DNA of 12,510 nucleotides from an uncultured Bacilli bacterium (lineage in GTDB: Bacteria > Bacillota_I > Bacilli_A > RF39 > UBA660), in assembly GCA_910586635.1 (NCBI GenBank), contig CAJUJA010000025.1:1-12510 (forward strand). Direction: 5' to 3'. The notes under the pieces were generated by a model. That model saw only the letters and a list, made by a program, of their open reading frames with translations. It did no database searches and had not been told where the DNA came from. Positions within the stretch are counted from its first letter, which is position 1; the number at the start of each line of letters is the position of its first letter. Positions 6,283-12,510 of the stretch are shown in pieces. A program made the position numbers and the translations under genes.

Positions 6283-7287
6283 ATGAAATTTTTAGTAACA
6301 GGTGGAGCCGGGTTTATAGGAAGTAATTACATGCATTATGTAGTAAAAAAGTATAAGGAAGATCAATTTGTTTGTCTAGATGCCTTAACTTATGCAGGAA
6401 ATTATAACAATATCAAAGATTTAGAGAAATATGAAAATTTTAAATTTGTCAAAGGAGATATCACCGATAGAAAATTTATTGATGAGTTGTTTAGAAAAGA
6501 ACAATTTGATATTGTAATTAATTTTGCAGCAGAATCTCATGTAGATAATTCTATTAAAAATCCAGGAATCTTTTTAACAACAAATATTATTGGAACCCAA
6601 GTACTAATGGATGCATCCATTAAATATGATATCAAAAGATATCATCAAGTATCAACTGATGAAGTATATGGGGACTTACCACTTGATCGACCTGATTTGT
6701 TATTTACAGAAGAGACCCCAATTCATACATCAAGCCCTTATTCATCATCAAAAGCAGGAGCAGACTTACTTGTTGGAGCATACCATAGAACTTTTGGACT
6801 TCCTACAACTATTAGTAGGTGTTCTAATAACTATGGACCTTATCAATTTCCAGAAAAGTTAATACCAGTTGTAATTTCAAAGGCCTTAAAAAATGAAAAA
6901 ATTCCAGTATATGGATCAGGAAGCAATGTAAGAGATTGGATTCATGTTGTTGATCATAATATAGGAGTTGACCTAATTGTTAGAAAGGGAAAAGTAGGGG
7001 AGGTCTATAACTTAGGAGGACACTCTGAAAGAACTACTTTAGATGTTGTAAAAACTATACTAAAACAAATGGGCAAAAGTGAAGATTTGATTTCTTTTGT
7101 AGAAGATAGAAAAGGACATGACTTAAGATATGCAATTAATTCTACAAAAGCAGAAAAGGAATTAGGATGGGAATTAACCTATACTTTTGAAAAAGGAATT
7201 AAAGAAACTGTAGATTGGTATTTAAAAAATACGAATTGGCTTAATAATATCTTATCAGGAGAATATAAGAATGCTTATAAAGACTAA
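6283..7287 (+). CDS. rfbB: dTDP-glucose 4,6-dehydratase RfbB/RmlB
   Basis: Second step of dTDP-L-rhamnose synthesis: NAD-dependent conversion of dTDP-glucose to dTDP-4-keto-6-deoxyglucose. The 334-residue protein has the normal length. Motifs: GGAGFIGSN (7-15) for NAD binding, FAAESHVDNSI (81-91), STDEVYGD with Thr125, Asp126 and Glu127 (the RmlB dehydration residues), YSSSK with Tyr153/Lys157, SRCSNNYGPYQFPEKLIP (178-195), VRDWIHV (216-222), and KGHDLRYAIN (277-286). It supplies the step absent from the rfbACD operon about 4.4 kb upstream, so the pathway is complete in this window if rfbA is intact. It has its own probable promoter and a terminator overlapping its stop codon, making it monocistronic unless the galE-remnant promoter reads through. 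Confidence 0.96.
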   Translation: MKFLVTGGAGFIGSNYMHYVVKKYKEDQFVCLDALTYAGNYNNIKDLEKYENFKFVKGDITDRKFIDELFRKEQFDIVINFAAESHVDNSIKNPGIFLTTNIIGTQVLMDASIKYDIKRYHQVSTDEVYGDLPLDRPDLLFTEETPIHTSSPYSSSKAGADLLVGAYHRTFGLPTTISRCSNNYGPYQFPEKLIPVVISKALKNEKIPVYGSGSNVRDWIHVVDHNIGVDLIVRKGKVGEVYNLGGHSERTTLDVVKTILKQMGKSEDLISFVEDRKGHDLRYAINSTKAEKELGWELTYTFEKGIKETVDWYLKNTNWLNNILSGEYKNAYKD

Positions 7288-7302
7288 AAAATAGTCTTTT
7301 TT
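7279..7302 (+). terminator. Intrinsic terminator overlapping the rfbB stop codon
   Basis: AAAGACTA (7279-7286) pairs perfectly with TAGTCTTT (7292-7299) around a 5-A loop, followed by T to 7302. The left arm contains most of the rfbB TAA (7285-7287). The promoter of the next operon begins 3 bases later. Confidence 0.8.
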
Positions 7303-7304
7303 CT

Positions 7305-7332
7305 TTGATAGACATTTTCTTTATGATATAAT
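7305..7332 (+). promoter_or_regulatory. Promoter of the acyltransferase-glycosyltransferase-flippase operon
   Basis: TTGATA (7305-7310), 16-base spacer, TATAAT (7327-7332) with extended TG at 7324-7325. Expected start at about 7339. This is a strong housekeeping-type promoter directly after the rfbB terminator. Confidence 0.75.
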
Positions 7333-7344
7333 TGGGATAGGGAA

Positions 7345-7350
7345 AGTAGG
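7345..7350 (+). promoter_or_regulatory. Shine-Dalgarno setting the acyltransferase start at 7360
   Basis: AGTAGG (inside GGGAAAGTAGG) lies 9 bases before ATG 7360. An in-frame TTG at 7351 touches the SD and cannot be used. Confidence 0.65.
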
Positions 7351-7359
7351 TTGTGTAGT

Positions 7360-8502
7360 ATGGAAAAAGATAAGAAAATAAGACAGTCTAATTTTGAACT
7401 GATGAGAATTATATCGATGTTTGGGATTATTCTAGTACATATTTTAGGAAATGATCATGGAAATGTTATAGTTAATTGTGAAAGAGACTCTTTAAGACTG
7501 ATATTTGAATTCATAAGATTCTTAATAATTGTACATGTAAATTCTTATGTTTTATTGACTGGTTATTTTCAATGTAAAAGCAAATTTAGAATGTCTAAGT
7601 TATTCAAAAATATCAATATGATGTGGTTTTATAGAGTTGTATTATTGATTTTTTTAGTTGTTATCAATGTATGGCATCCAACTCATATTGAAATTTTTAG
7701 AAATGTTTTTCCACTTGATCTAGGTTTTTATTGGTTTCTGGATGTTTATATCTTACTTTACTGTGTTAGCCCTATTATTAATAAATATATAGGAAAAGCA
7801 AATAAACATGAATTGAGAAAAGCCATTGGTATTTTATTTATTATTTTTTCCATTCTACCATATATTACTGGACTCAAAACTCTATACAATGATGGATATT
7901 CTTTATATAACTTTGTTCTATTATATTTAATAGGTGCTTATTTAAGAAAATATCCACTAAAAGAATGCTATTTATTTAAAAATATTTCTAAAAATTTATT
8001 TCAAATAATTTGTATTTTTACTTTCTTTGGTTGTGCAGTTTTTAATTTTTTACTGACTCAATTTGGAAGTAGTGTTACTTCCTTTGGGGATTTATTTCAT
8101 GAAATGGGTTCTAATGTAATCACTACTTCCTTAGCTTATAGTAATCCTTTTGTGATTATTCAAACCATTGCTTACTTCTGTTTCTTTGAAACATTAAGCT
8201 TTAAAAGTCCATTTGTTAATAAATTATCTTCATGTACACTAGGCGTTTATTTAATCCATAATAATATACAAATAAGACATAACATCTATAAGTGGTTAAA
8301 AATAGATCATGGTCCAATATATTCTTATAAGTTTATTTTTTATGTTTTTGCTATAGCAATACTAATTTATATTGTATGTTCTATAATTGAACGATTTAGA
8401 CAAGTTTTATTTAAGGTGATTTATAAAAGAAAACTATGCTGTAAATGGCGACAAAAATATAGAGGTTTTATTGATAACTGTGGTTTTAATATCAATTGGT
8501 GA
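7360..8502 (+). CDS. Acyltransferase family 3 membrane protein (OafA/WecH-like, surface-glycan O-acyltransferase)
   Basis: Multi-pass membrane enzyme that probably moves an acetyl or similar group to a sugar of the surface polymer. The 380-residue protein shows the acyltransferase-3 opening NFELMRIISMFGIILVHIL, with conserved Arg16 and His27 in the first transmembrane helix. NSYVLLTGYF follows, then FYWFLDVYILLYCVSPIIN and the late TLGVYLIHNN segment. About ten hydrophobic helices are visible by eye, followed by a basic C-terminal tail of about 25 residues. It is first in an operon with a glycosyltransferase (25-base gap) and a flippase, consistent with modification of a lipid-linked sugar before export. 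Sugar and acyl donor cannot be told from sequence. Confidence 0.88.
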   Translation: MEKDKKIRQSNFELMRIISMFGIILVHILGNDHGNVIVNCERDSLRLIFEFIRFLIIVHVNSYVLLTGYFQCKSKFRMSKLFKNINMMWFYRVVLLIFLVVINVWHPTHIEIFRNVFPLDLGFYWFLDVYILLYCVSPIINKYIGKANKHELRKAIGILFIIFSILPYITGLKTLYNDGYSLYNFVLLYLIGAYLRKYPLKECYLFKNISKNLFQIICIFTFFGCAVFNFLLTQFGSSVTSFGDLFHEMGSNVITTSLAYSNPFVIIQTIAYFCFFETLSFKSPFVNKLSSCTLGVYLIHNNIQIRHNIYKWLKIDHGPIYSYKFIFYVFAIAILIYIVCSIIERFRQVLFKVIYKRKLCCKWRQKYRGFIDNCGFNINW

Positions 8503-8514
8503 GGCTAAAAAGAT

Positions 8515-8520
8515 AGGAGA
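8515..8520 (+). promoter_or_regulatory. Shine-Dalgarno setting the glycosyltransferase start at 8528
   Basis: AGGAGA lies 7 bases before ATG 8528. The in-frame TTG at 8471 would overlap the acyltransferase gene and add 19 residues ahead of the usual GT2 start KISVIVPIYN, so it is rejected. Confidence 0.85.
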
Positions 8521-8527
8521 TCTGATA

Positions 8528-9505
8528 ATGAAAAAAAGAAAAATTAGTGTAATAGTACCAATATATAATGTTGAAAAATATTTAGTAAAATGTATTGAAT
8601 CTATAATCAATCAGGATTATAAAAACTTGGAAATTATTTTAATAGATGATGGTTCTATAGATTCATCTGGAACCATAGTCGATAAATATAAAAGACAAGA
8701 TAAGAGAATAATTGCTATTCATCAAAGTAATAAAGGATTGTCTAATACGAGAAATGTAGGAATTAAAAAAGCAACAGGTGATTATATTTCATTTATTGAT
8801 GGAGATGATTATCTTGATAGAGACTATTATTCAACACTAATAAATCATATAAAAAATCAGGATATGATTGTTTTTGGATATAAACAGGTTAACTATGAAG
8901 GAAAATGCTTAAGTGAAAATAAATTAAAACACGCAGACTTTAGTAAATTTAGATTTGTATCAGCATGTACAAAAATGTATAAAAGATCATTTTTAGTAGA
9001 TAACAACATTTTGTTTTATAATGTAAAACCAGCTGAAGATGCAATATTTATGTCTAAATGCTATTCTAAAACCAATAAAATTGAAGTTATTGATTATATT
9101 GGGTACAATTATGTTGTAAATTTATCTTCAATTACACACACAAAAGAAAATAAGAAAAATATTCCAATTAATGAAATATTAGATAAAATTATGGAAAATA
9201 TAAATTCTATATTACAATGGAATTCTGTGACTCATGTATCTTATTTTTGCCAAAAAACTTTTTTATTTTTGGTAATAGAGAAAAGTAAAACGATGGAATA
9301 CTCAGAAATGAAAAAAGAATACGATCAATCTTTGCAGCATTTTCTAAATCTTATGGGACAAAATAAATTAAAAATGCGTATTACACCTATCAATGGTGAT
9401 ACCCTTAGAAATAGTTTGGTTATTAATTTCTATACCATTCTATATAAATTAAAGTTGGATTATTTATTTTTAAAGTTATTAGAAAAGACACAGTATAAAA
9501 AATAA
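8528..9505 (+). CDS. Family 2 glycosyltransferase (GT-A fold)
   Basis: Transfers a sugar from a nucleotide-sugar donor to the growing surface glycan, at the cytoplasmic face. The 325-residue protein begins ISVIVPIYNVEKYLVKCIES, then has DDGS at 40-43 (nucleotide binding), GLSNTRNVGIKKATGDYISF and the metal-binding DGDD at 91-94. Later it has the acceptor-side segment ACTKMYKRSFL followed by AEDAIF, the usual ED motif. No transmembrane helix is evident, so it probably associates with the membrane through basic surface patches. It sits between the acyltransferase and the flippase, 25 and 24 bases from each. Rhamnose is an obvious candidate donor given the rfb genes, but GT2 specificity cannot be read from sequence. 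It is the only glycosyltransferase in the window, so others must be encoded elsewhere. Confidence 0.92.
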   Translation: MKKRKISVIVPIYNVEKYLVKCIESIINQDYKNLEIILIDDGSIDSSGTIVDKYKRQDKRIIAIHQSNKGLSNTRNVGIKKATGDYISFIDGDDYLDRDYYSTLINHIKNQDMIVFGYKQVNYEGKCLSENKLKHADFSKFRFVSACTKMYKRSFLVDNNILFYNVKPAEDAIFMSKCYSKTNKIEVIDYIGYNYVVNLSSITHTKENKKNIPINEILDKIMENINSILQWNSVTHVSYFCQKTFLFLVIEKSKTMEYSEMKKEYDQSLQHFLNLMGQNKLKMRITPINGDTLRNSLVINFYTILYKLKLDYLFLKLLEKTQYKK

Positions 9506-9513
9506 TATATGGT

Positions 9514-9520
9514 AAGAGGA
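9514..9520 (+). promoter_or_regulatory. Shine-Dalgarno setting the flippase start at 9530
   Basis: AAGAGGA lies 9 bases before ATG 9530 (MRTEKSIL). The in-frame ATG at 9509 lies upstream of this SD, has no SD of its own, and is only 3 bases after the glycosyltransferase stop, so 9530 is preferred. Confidence 0.7.
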
Positions 9521-9529
9521 AATGATTAT

Positions 9530-11056
9530 ATGCGTACAGAAAAATCAATATTAAATGTTAGCTCCAATTTCTTTATCTATGCTTTTAGATCTATTATGAT
9601 GTTTATTGTTAGAACTGTTTTTATTAAAGTATTGGGAGAGGAAATTTTAGGACTAGATGGATTATTTACAAATATCTTATTAATGCTTTCTATTACCGAA
9701 TTAGGAGTTAGTAATGCTATTAATTTTAGTTTGTATAAGCCTTTAGCAAAAAAAGATTATGAAAAAGTTAGTATACTAATGAGTTTTTACAAAAAGGTAT
9801 ATAAAATAATTGGTATCATAGTTACAATATTAGGACTTGTTGTCATGCTATTCTTAAATAAAATTGTGACAACCGATATTACAAATTTAAATCTATATTT
9901 TATTTATCTCATTTATTTATTTGATACTGTAAATCTATATTTTATCTCTTATAAAGAAACCTTAATTATTGCAGATCAAAATAACTACCAATTAGTAAAA
10001 TATAATTTTGTTGCTTACCTTTTTATTTATATTTTACAAATTATATTTTTAATCATAACAAAAAGCTTTATTATTTACTTATTAATTAAAATTATTGTGA
10101 TGTTTATTAATAGAATCTACATTAATCGTTTTATTAGTAGGCAATATAAAAACGTTGATTTTAAAACGAAACAAAAAATAAAAAATAAGGATCTGTCAAT
10201 TATTAAGAAAAATATTAGAGGGATGTTTTTCCATAAAATAGGGTATTATTTTATCAATGGAACAGATAATATAGTGATTTCAAAATTTTTAAATTTAACT
10301 ATGGTAGGTATTTATACAAATTATCTTTCTTTAATTACTATGACTAATACTCTGTTAAGTAGTTTATATAAAGGGATAACCGCTAGCTTTGGTAATTTGA
10401 TTGCTTTAGAAGATAAAAAAGTTCAAGAAGAAATATTTCAAAAAACCAATTTTGCAGGACACTTAATTTATAGTTTTGTGACCATCGCTTTTATCGTTTT
10501 AATCAATTCCTTTATTACTTTATGGATTGGGAAAAAATTTCTACTAGAAATGACGGTAGTAATAGTTATCTGTATTAATTTCTATATAGATGGGATGAGA
10601 CAATCTATAGATTCTATTAAAGATGCAGCAGGGGTTTATGATCAAGACAAATATGTGCCAATAATACAATCTATCCTAAATATTGTATTATCTGTGATAT
10701 TAGTAAAATATATCGGTATTTTAGGAGTAGTTTTAGGAACATTAATTAGTAATATTACTTTACCATGTTGGAATAGACCCTATATTATTTATAAATATGT
10801 ATTTAAAACATCTCCAAAGAAGTATTATTTAGATTACATGAAAAACTTTTTAATTTTATTATTAACGACTACTATTATTATGTTCATTATGAATAAAATT
10901 AGTTTTAGTATGACGATTATAAATTTTATCTTATCTATCATTATTTATACTATATTATTTATTATTATATATTCAGTGGTCTATTTTAGAAATAATCATT
11001 ATAGATTTTATTTTAATTTAGTATTAGAAAGATTGAAAATAAAAAAAAGAAATTAG
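9530..11056 (+). CDS. Wzx-type polysaccharide flippase (MOP/PST family)
   Basis: Moves undecaprenyl-linked oligosaccharide across the cytoplasmic membrane. The 508-residue protein is highly hydrophobic, with about 12-14 membrane helices by eye. It opens with the family signature FIYAFRSIMMFIVRTVFIKV, then LGEEILGLDGLFTNIL, then ITELGVSNAINFSLYKPLA with the following DYEKV. These are typical of Gram-positive PST exporters. A central basic loop (about 195-220) precedes the second half, NGTDNIVISKFLNLTMVGIY. It is last in the acyltransferase-GT2-flippase operon, 24 bases after the GT gene. Its stop lies in a hairpin shared with the convergent licD gene. No wzy-like polymerase is seen nearby, so it could serve either a polymer or a short glycan/teichoic-acid pathway. 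Confidence 0.93.
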   Translation: MRTEKSILNVSSNFFIYAFRSIMMFIVRTVFIKVLGEEILGLDGLFTNILLMLSITELGVSNAINFSLYKPLAKKDYEKVSILMSFYKKVYKIIGIIVTILGLVVMLFLNKIVTTDITNLNLYFIYLIYLFDTVNLYFISYKETLIIADQNNYQLVKYNFVAYLFIYILQIIFLIITKSFIIYLLIKIIVMFINRIYINRFISRQYKNVDFKTKQKIKNKDLSIIKKNIRGMFFHKIGYYFINGTDNIVISKFLNLTMVGIYTNYLSLITMTNTLLSSLYKGITASFGNLIALEDKKVQEEIFQKTNFAGHLIYSFVTIAFIVLINSFITLWIGKKFLLEMTVVIVICINFYIDGMRQSIDSIKDAAGVYDQDKYVPIIQSILNIVLSVILVKYIGILGVVLGTLISNITLPCWNRPYIIYKYVFKTSPKKYYLDYMKNFLILLLTTTIIMFIMNKISFSMTIINFILSIIIYTILFIIIYSVVYFRNNHYRFYFNLVLERLKIKKRN

Positions 11057-11079
11057 GTTTTACTAGGAAACTTAATTTC
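11041..11079 (-). terminator. Intrinsic terminator of licD, embedded in the 3' end of the flippase gene
   Basis: On the minus strand GAAATTAAGTTTC (11079-11067) pairs with AAAACCTAATTTC (11061-11049) in a 13-base stem with two G-U pairs and a 5-base loop. Eight T follow (complement of A at 11041-11048). The hairpin contains the stop codons of both licD and the flippase gene. There is no U tract on the + strand side, so it should act mainly on licD transcripts. Confidence 0.8.
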
Positions 11080-11895
11080 AGAAATTAAATGCTCAGAGCA
11101 TCTTTTTTCTTTGGGCGGTAATTGCATATAGTCGCCATAAAGAAATGTTAAATACTCGTGATAATCCTTTGGAATATAGAATTGATAATCCTCAAATTGA
11201 TGAAGAACTCTTTGTTTAATATGATTGGAATCTAAGACTTCTTTTAAAAGATATCTTCCTCCATAACAAATTATTCTTTTTGTTGAATGTTTATTATATT
11301 TGGTCATATGATGAATTAGCATTTTTTTGCATTTTTCAGTAGAAATGAGCCTAGAACATAGTTTAATTAATTTTAATAAGGTATTTCTAAATTTACTTTC
11401 ACTAACAGATATATATCCTAGCTTATTAGAATACATAATTTTTAATAAAATCACCTTAACAAATGTAAGTCGCATAGAAATATTATGATCAGGAATATTA
11501 TCACAAGGAAAAATATCAATCCAAATTCCTTGTTTACTGTATTCCTCACCAGAAATGGATTCTGCATAAATAGAATCCTTTCTTCTAATCTTTCCATATA
11601 TTAAACCACAAGAAGAATCGGTTTCCATCGACTGAAAGTAATATTTTTTTTGGTCTAATTCCTTTTTATAAATTTTCAAAAATTTTTCATAATCAGTTCT
11701 ATGCATATGAACATCAATATCATCATCCCAAGGAATAAACCCTTGATGTCTAATAGCACCAATACAACTACCACCAGCAAGAACATACTTTAATTTGTGC
11801 TTTTTGCAGATTCTATCAAATTCAACTAGTATTTCTAATTCTATTTTTTGTAGTTGTTTTAATTGTTTCGTTGTTAATTTTTTAATTTTTTTCAT
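11053..11895 (-). CDS. licD: LicD-family phosphotransferase
   Basis: LicD proteins have a nucleotidyltransferase fold and transfer phosphocholine (or a related phospho-group) from a CDP-linked donor to surface glycans or teichoic acids. The 280-residue protein shows the hallmark VLAGGSCIGAIRHQGFIPWDDDID, with GGS at 41-43 and the metal-binding DDDID at 57-61. The C-terminal YGDYMQLPPKEKR is also typical. Length is normal. It starts at ATG 11895 with SD AAAGGAGG (11907-11900) 4 bases before it. It runs convergently into the flippase gene, overlapping by 4 bases, and is divergent from the secreted repeat protein. No licA/licB/licC choline genes are in the window, so the donor may be made elsewhere or may not be choline. 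Separate promoter and orientation imply regulation apart from the flippase operon. Confidence 0.92.
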   Translation of the reverse strand: MKKIKKLTTKQLKQLQKIELEILVEFDRICKKHKLKYVLAGGSCIGAIRHQGFIPWDDDIDVHMHRTDYEKFLKIYKKELDQKKYYFQSMETDSSCGLIYGKIRRKDSIYAESISGEEYSKQGIWIDIFPCDNIPDHNISMRLTFVKVILLKIMYSNKLGYISVSESKFRNTLLKLIKLCSRLISTEKCKKMLIHHMTKYNKHSTKRIICYGGRYLLKEVLDSNHIKQRVLHQFEDYQFYIPKDYHEYLTFLYGDYMQLPPKEKRCSEHLISEIKFPSKT

Positions 11896-11911
11896 AGTTC
11901 CTCCTTTTAAA

Positions 11912-11939
11912 ATTATAACACGATATGAATTTTTATAAA
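11912..11939 (-). promoter_or_regulatory. Promoter of licD (minus strand)
   Basis: Read on the minus strand: TTTATA (11939-11934), 16-base spacer, TATAAT (11917-11912) with extended TG (TGTTATAAT). Transcription would start about 11905, leaving an extremely short leader around the SD; a start slightly upstream is possible. Confidence 0.6.
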
Positions 11940-11950
11940 ATAAATTAATC

Positions 11951-11974
11951 TGAATATACTAAAAAAAGTATTCA
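11951..11974. promoter_or_regulatory. Imperfect inverted repeat between divergent promoters
   Basis: TGAATATACT (11951-11960) and AGTATTCA (11967-11974) pair as an 8-base repeat with a 2-base bulge. The right arm overlaps the likely -35 of the secreted-protein gene. No T run follows, so it is not an obvious terminator; an operator is possible. AT-rich chance pairing is also likely. Confidence 0.25.
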
Positions 11975-11998
11975 ATCTTATATTTTATATGGTATAAT
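11971..11998 (+). promoter_or_regulatory. Promoter of the secreted repeat-protein gene
   Basis: TATAAT at 11993-11998 with extended TG at 11990-11991 (TGGTATAAT). The -35 is weak (TTCAAT at 11971-11976, 16-base spacer). Start expected at about 12005, just before SD AGGTGG (12008-12013). Confidence 0.6.
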
Positions 11999-12023
11999 GA
12001 AAAAAATAGGTGGTAATGTAAAT

Positions 12024-12510
12024 ATGAAAAAGAAGATTTTAATAATTTTAGTAGGAATAGGAATTACTTTTGGTCTTGGCTATCCACTAGCAAATGCAAA
12101 TAGTTCTGAATATACTAGTTGGATAGAAAGACTATCCACTCCAATAGCAAAAAGTACAAACGCTAAAATTAAAGGTTGGGTAATGTCAAATGCAGAGGAT
12201 AAAAGTATTAAATTGTATATAGATAATCAAGAACAAAAAAATATAGAAAGAGAAATTAGGTCAGATGTTATTAGTGCTCATGGAAAAAAATATGGAGGAG
12301 AAGATATCAATCCAAAACCAGGATTTGTGATGACATTTGATTCAACTAAATTAACGGTCGGAGTTCATGAGGTAAAATTAGAAATCATTGATAATAAGAC
12401 AGGAAATATTATAGGAGAGGAAAAAAATAAATTTACAGTAGAAGATTATCAATACACTAGTTGGATAGAAAGACTATCCACTCCAATAGCAAAAAGTACA
12501 AACGCTAAAA
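12024..12510 (+). CDS. Secreted protein with tandem Ig-like surface domains (3' truncated by window)
   Basis: The frame is open from ATG 12024 to the window end (162 codons visible). An N-terminal signal peptide (MKKKILIILVGIGITFGLGY, possible cleavage near LANA at 25) is followed by EYTSWIERLSTPIAKSTNAK. A beta-rich domain then reads IKGWVMSNAEDKSIKLYID, with IRSDVISAHGKKYGG, NPKPGFVMTFD and VGVHEVKLEII. This GW / YxDxx / RSDV / PGF / LxxGxH order resembles Ig-like repeats in secreted clostridial and bacillar cell-wall proteins; I cannot name the family with certainty. The opening block recurs at residue 145, so a second copy of the domain begins at the edge, period 114 residues. SD AGGTGG (12008-12013) lies 10 bases before the ATG. 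It is divergent from licD. A catalytic or wall-binding C-terminus may lie outside the window. Confidence 0.75.
   Translation, partial: MKKKILIILVGIGITFGLGYPLANANSSEYTSWIERLSTPIAKSTNAKIKGWVMSNAEDKSIKLYIDNQEQKNIEREIRSDVISAHGKKYGGEDINPKPGFVMTFDSTKLTVGVHEVKLEIIDNKTGNIIGEEKNKFTVEDYQYTSWIERLSTPIAKSTNAK
12114..12168 (+). repeat. 55-base direct repeat, copy 1
   Basis: Identical base for base to 12456-12510. It encodes TSWIERLSTPIAKSTNAK at the start of the first surface domain. It contains the small inverted repeat TGGATAG-AAAGA-CTATCCA (12120-12138). Confidence 0.9.
12456..12510 (+). repeat. 55-base direct repeat, copy 2 (runs to the window edge)
   Basis: Exact copy of 12114-12168 displaced by 342 bases (114 codons, in frame). 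The identity extends to the last base of the window, so the true repeat may be longer. The few bases just upstream (taca versus tata) already differ. Confidence 0.9.

Noticed and set aside
6611..6862. 83-codon open frame on the + strand within rfbB
   Set aside because: Fully inside rfbB in another frame; the rfbB frame carries all expected motifs, so this is a shadow.
12114..12510. CRISPR-like or mobile-element repeat
   Set aside because: Only two copies are visible, 342 bases apart and in frame within a coding sequence; they mark protein domain repeats. No CRISPR array, cas gene or transposase is seen in the window.
1..12510. tRNA, rRNA, riboswitch or insertion sequence
   Set aside because: I looked through the gaps and found no structured leader, tRNA-like sequence, terminal inverted repeats or transposase frames.

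Overview
The window is about 12.5 kb of strongly AT-rich, densely coding DNA. It has canonical AGGAGG-type ribosome-binding sites, extended -10 promoters (TGnTATAAT) and short hairpin/U-tract terminators. Together with TGA read as stop (end of the zinc-ribbon gene), LicD, and a YdjG/YdjH/YdjI-type membrane-stress set, this points to a low-GC Gram-positive chromosome (Bacillota, perhaps a gut Bacilli or Erysipelotrichia lineage). Genus cannot be set from sequence alone. Every gene except licD is on the + strand.

Layout. (1) Bases 1-1830 are the end of the dTDP-L-rhamnose operon: a truncated rfbA, then rfbC and rfbD, packed with a 1-base gap and a 1-base overlap and closed by a hairpin terminator. 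(2) Bases 1906-4965 are a three-gene operon (twin zinc-ribbon membrane protein, TPM-domain protein, SPFH/zinc-ribbon protein) matching the B. subtilis ydjG-ydjH-ydjI set, with no pspA beside it. It has its own promoter and terminator. (3) Bases 5137-5904 encode a membrane-anchored SGNH/GDSL hydrolase. (4) Bases 5907-6130 hold a strong promoter, a good SD and only the first ~38 codons of a galE-like epimerase, a gene remnant. (5) Bases 6283-7287 are rfbB, the missing dTDP-rhamnose step, displaced about 4.4 kb from rfbACD and carrying its own promoter and terminator. (6) Bases 7360-11056 are a polysaccharide operon: acyltransferase-3, family 2 glycosyltransferase and Wzx-type flippase. (7) licD runs convergently (minus strand) into the flippase gene; its terminator hairpin covers both stop codons. 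(8) Divergent from licD, a secreted repeat-domain protein begins at 12024 and runs off the window; a 55-base exact in-frame repeat with a 342-base period marks the start of its second domain.

How it fits together. RfbA/B/C/D make dTDP-L-rhamnose. The glycosyltransferase, acyltransferase, LicD and flippase would build, acylate, phospho-decorate and export a rhamnose-containing surface glycan or teichoic-acid-like polymer, and the SGNH hydrolase could trim ester groups. The Ydj-type trio probably monitors or organises the membrane. The window therefore reads as a cell-envelope region. Its gene families are known. The points most worth checking are the pspA-less trio, the galE scar with its promoter left intact, the Glu-for-Asp SGNH enzyme, the licD terminator built into the flippase gene end, and the tandem-repeat surface protein.
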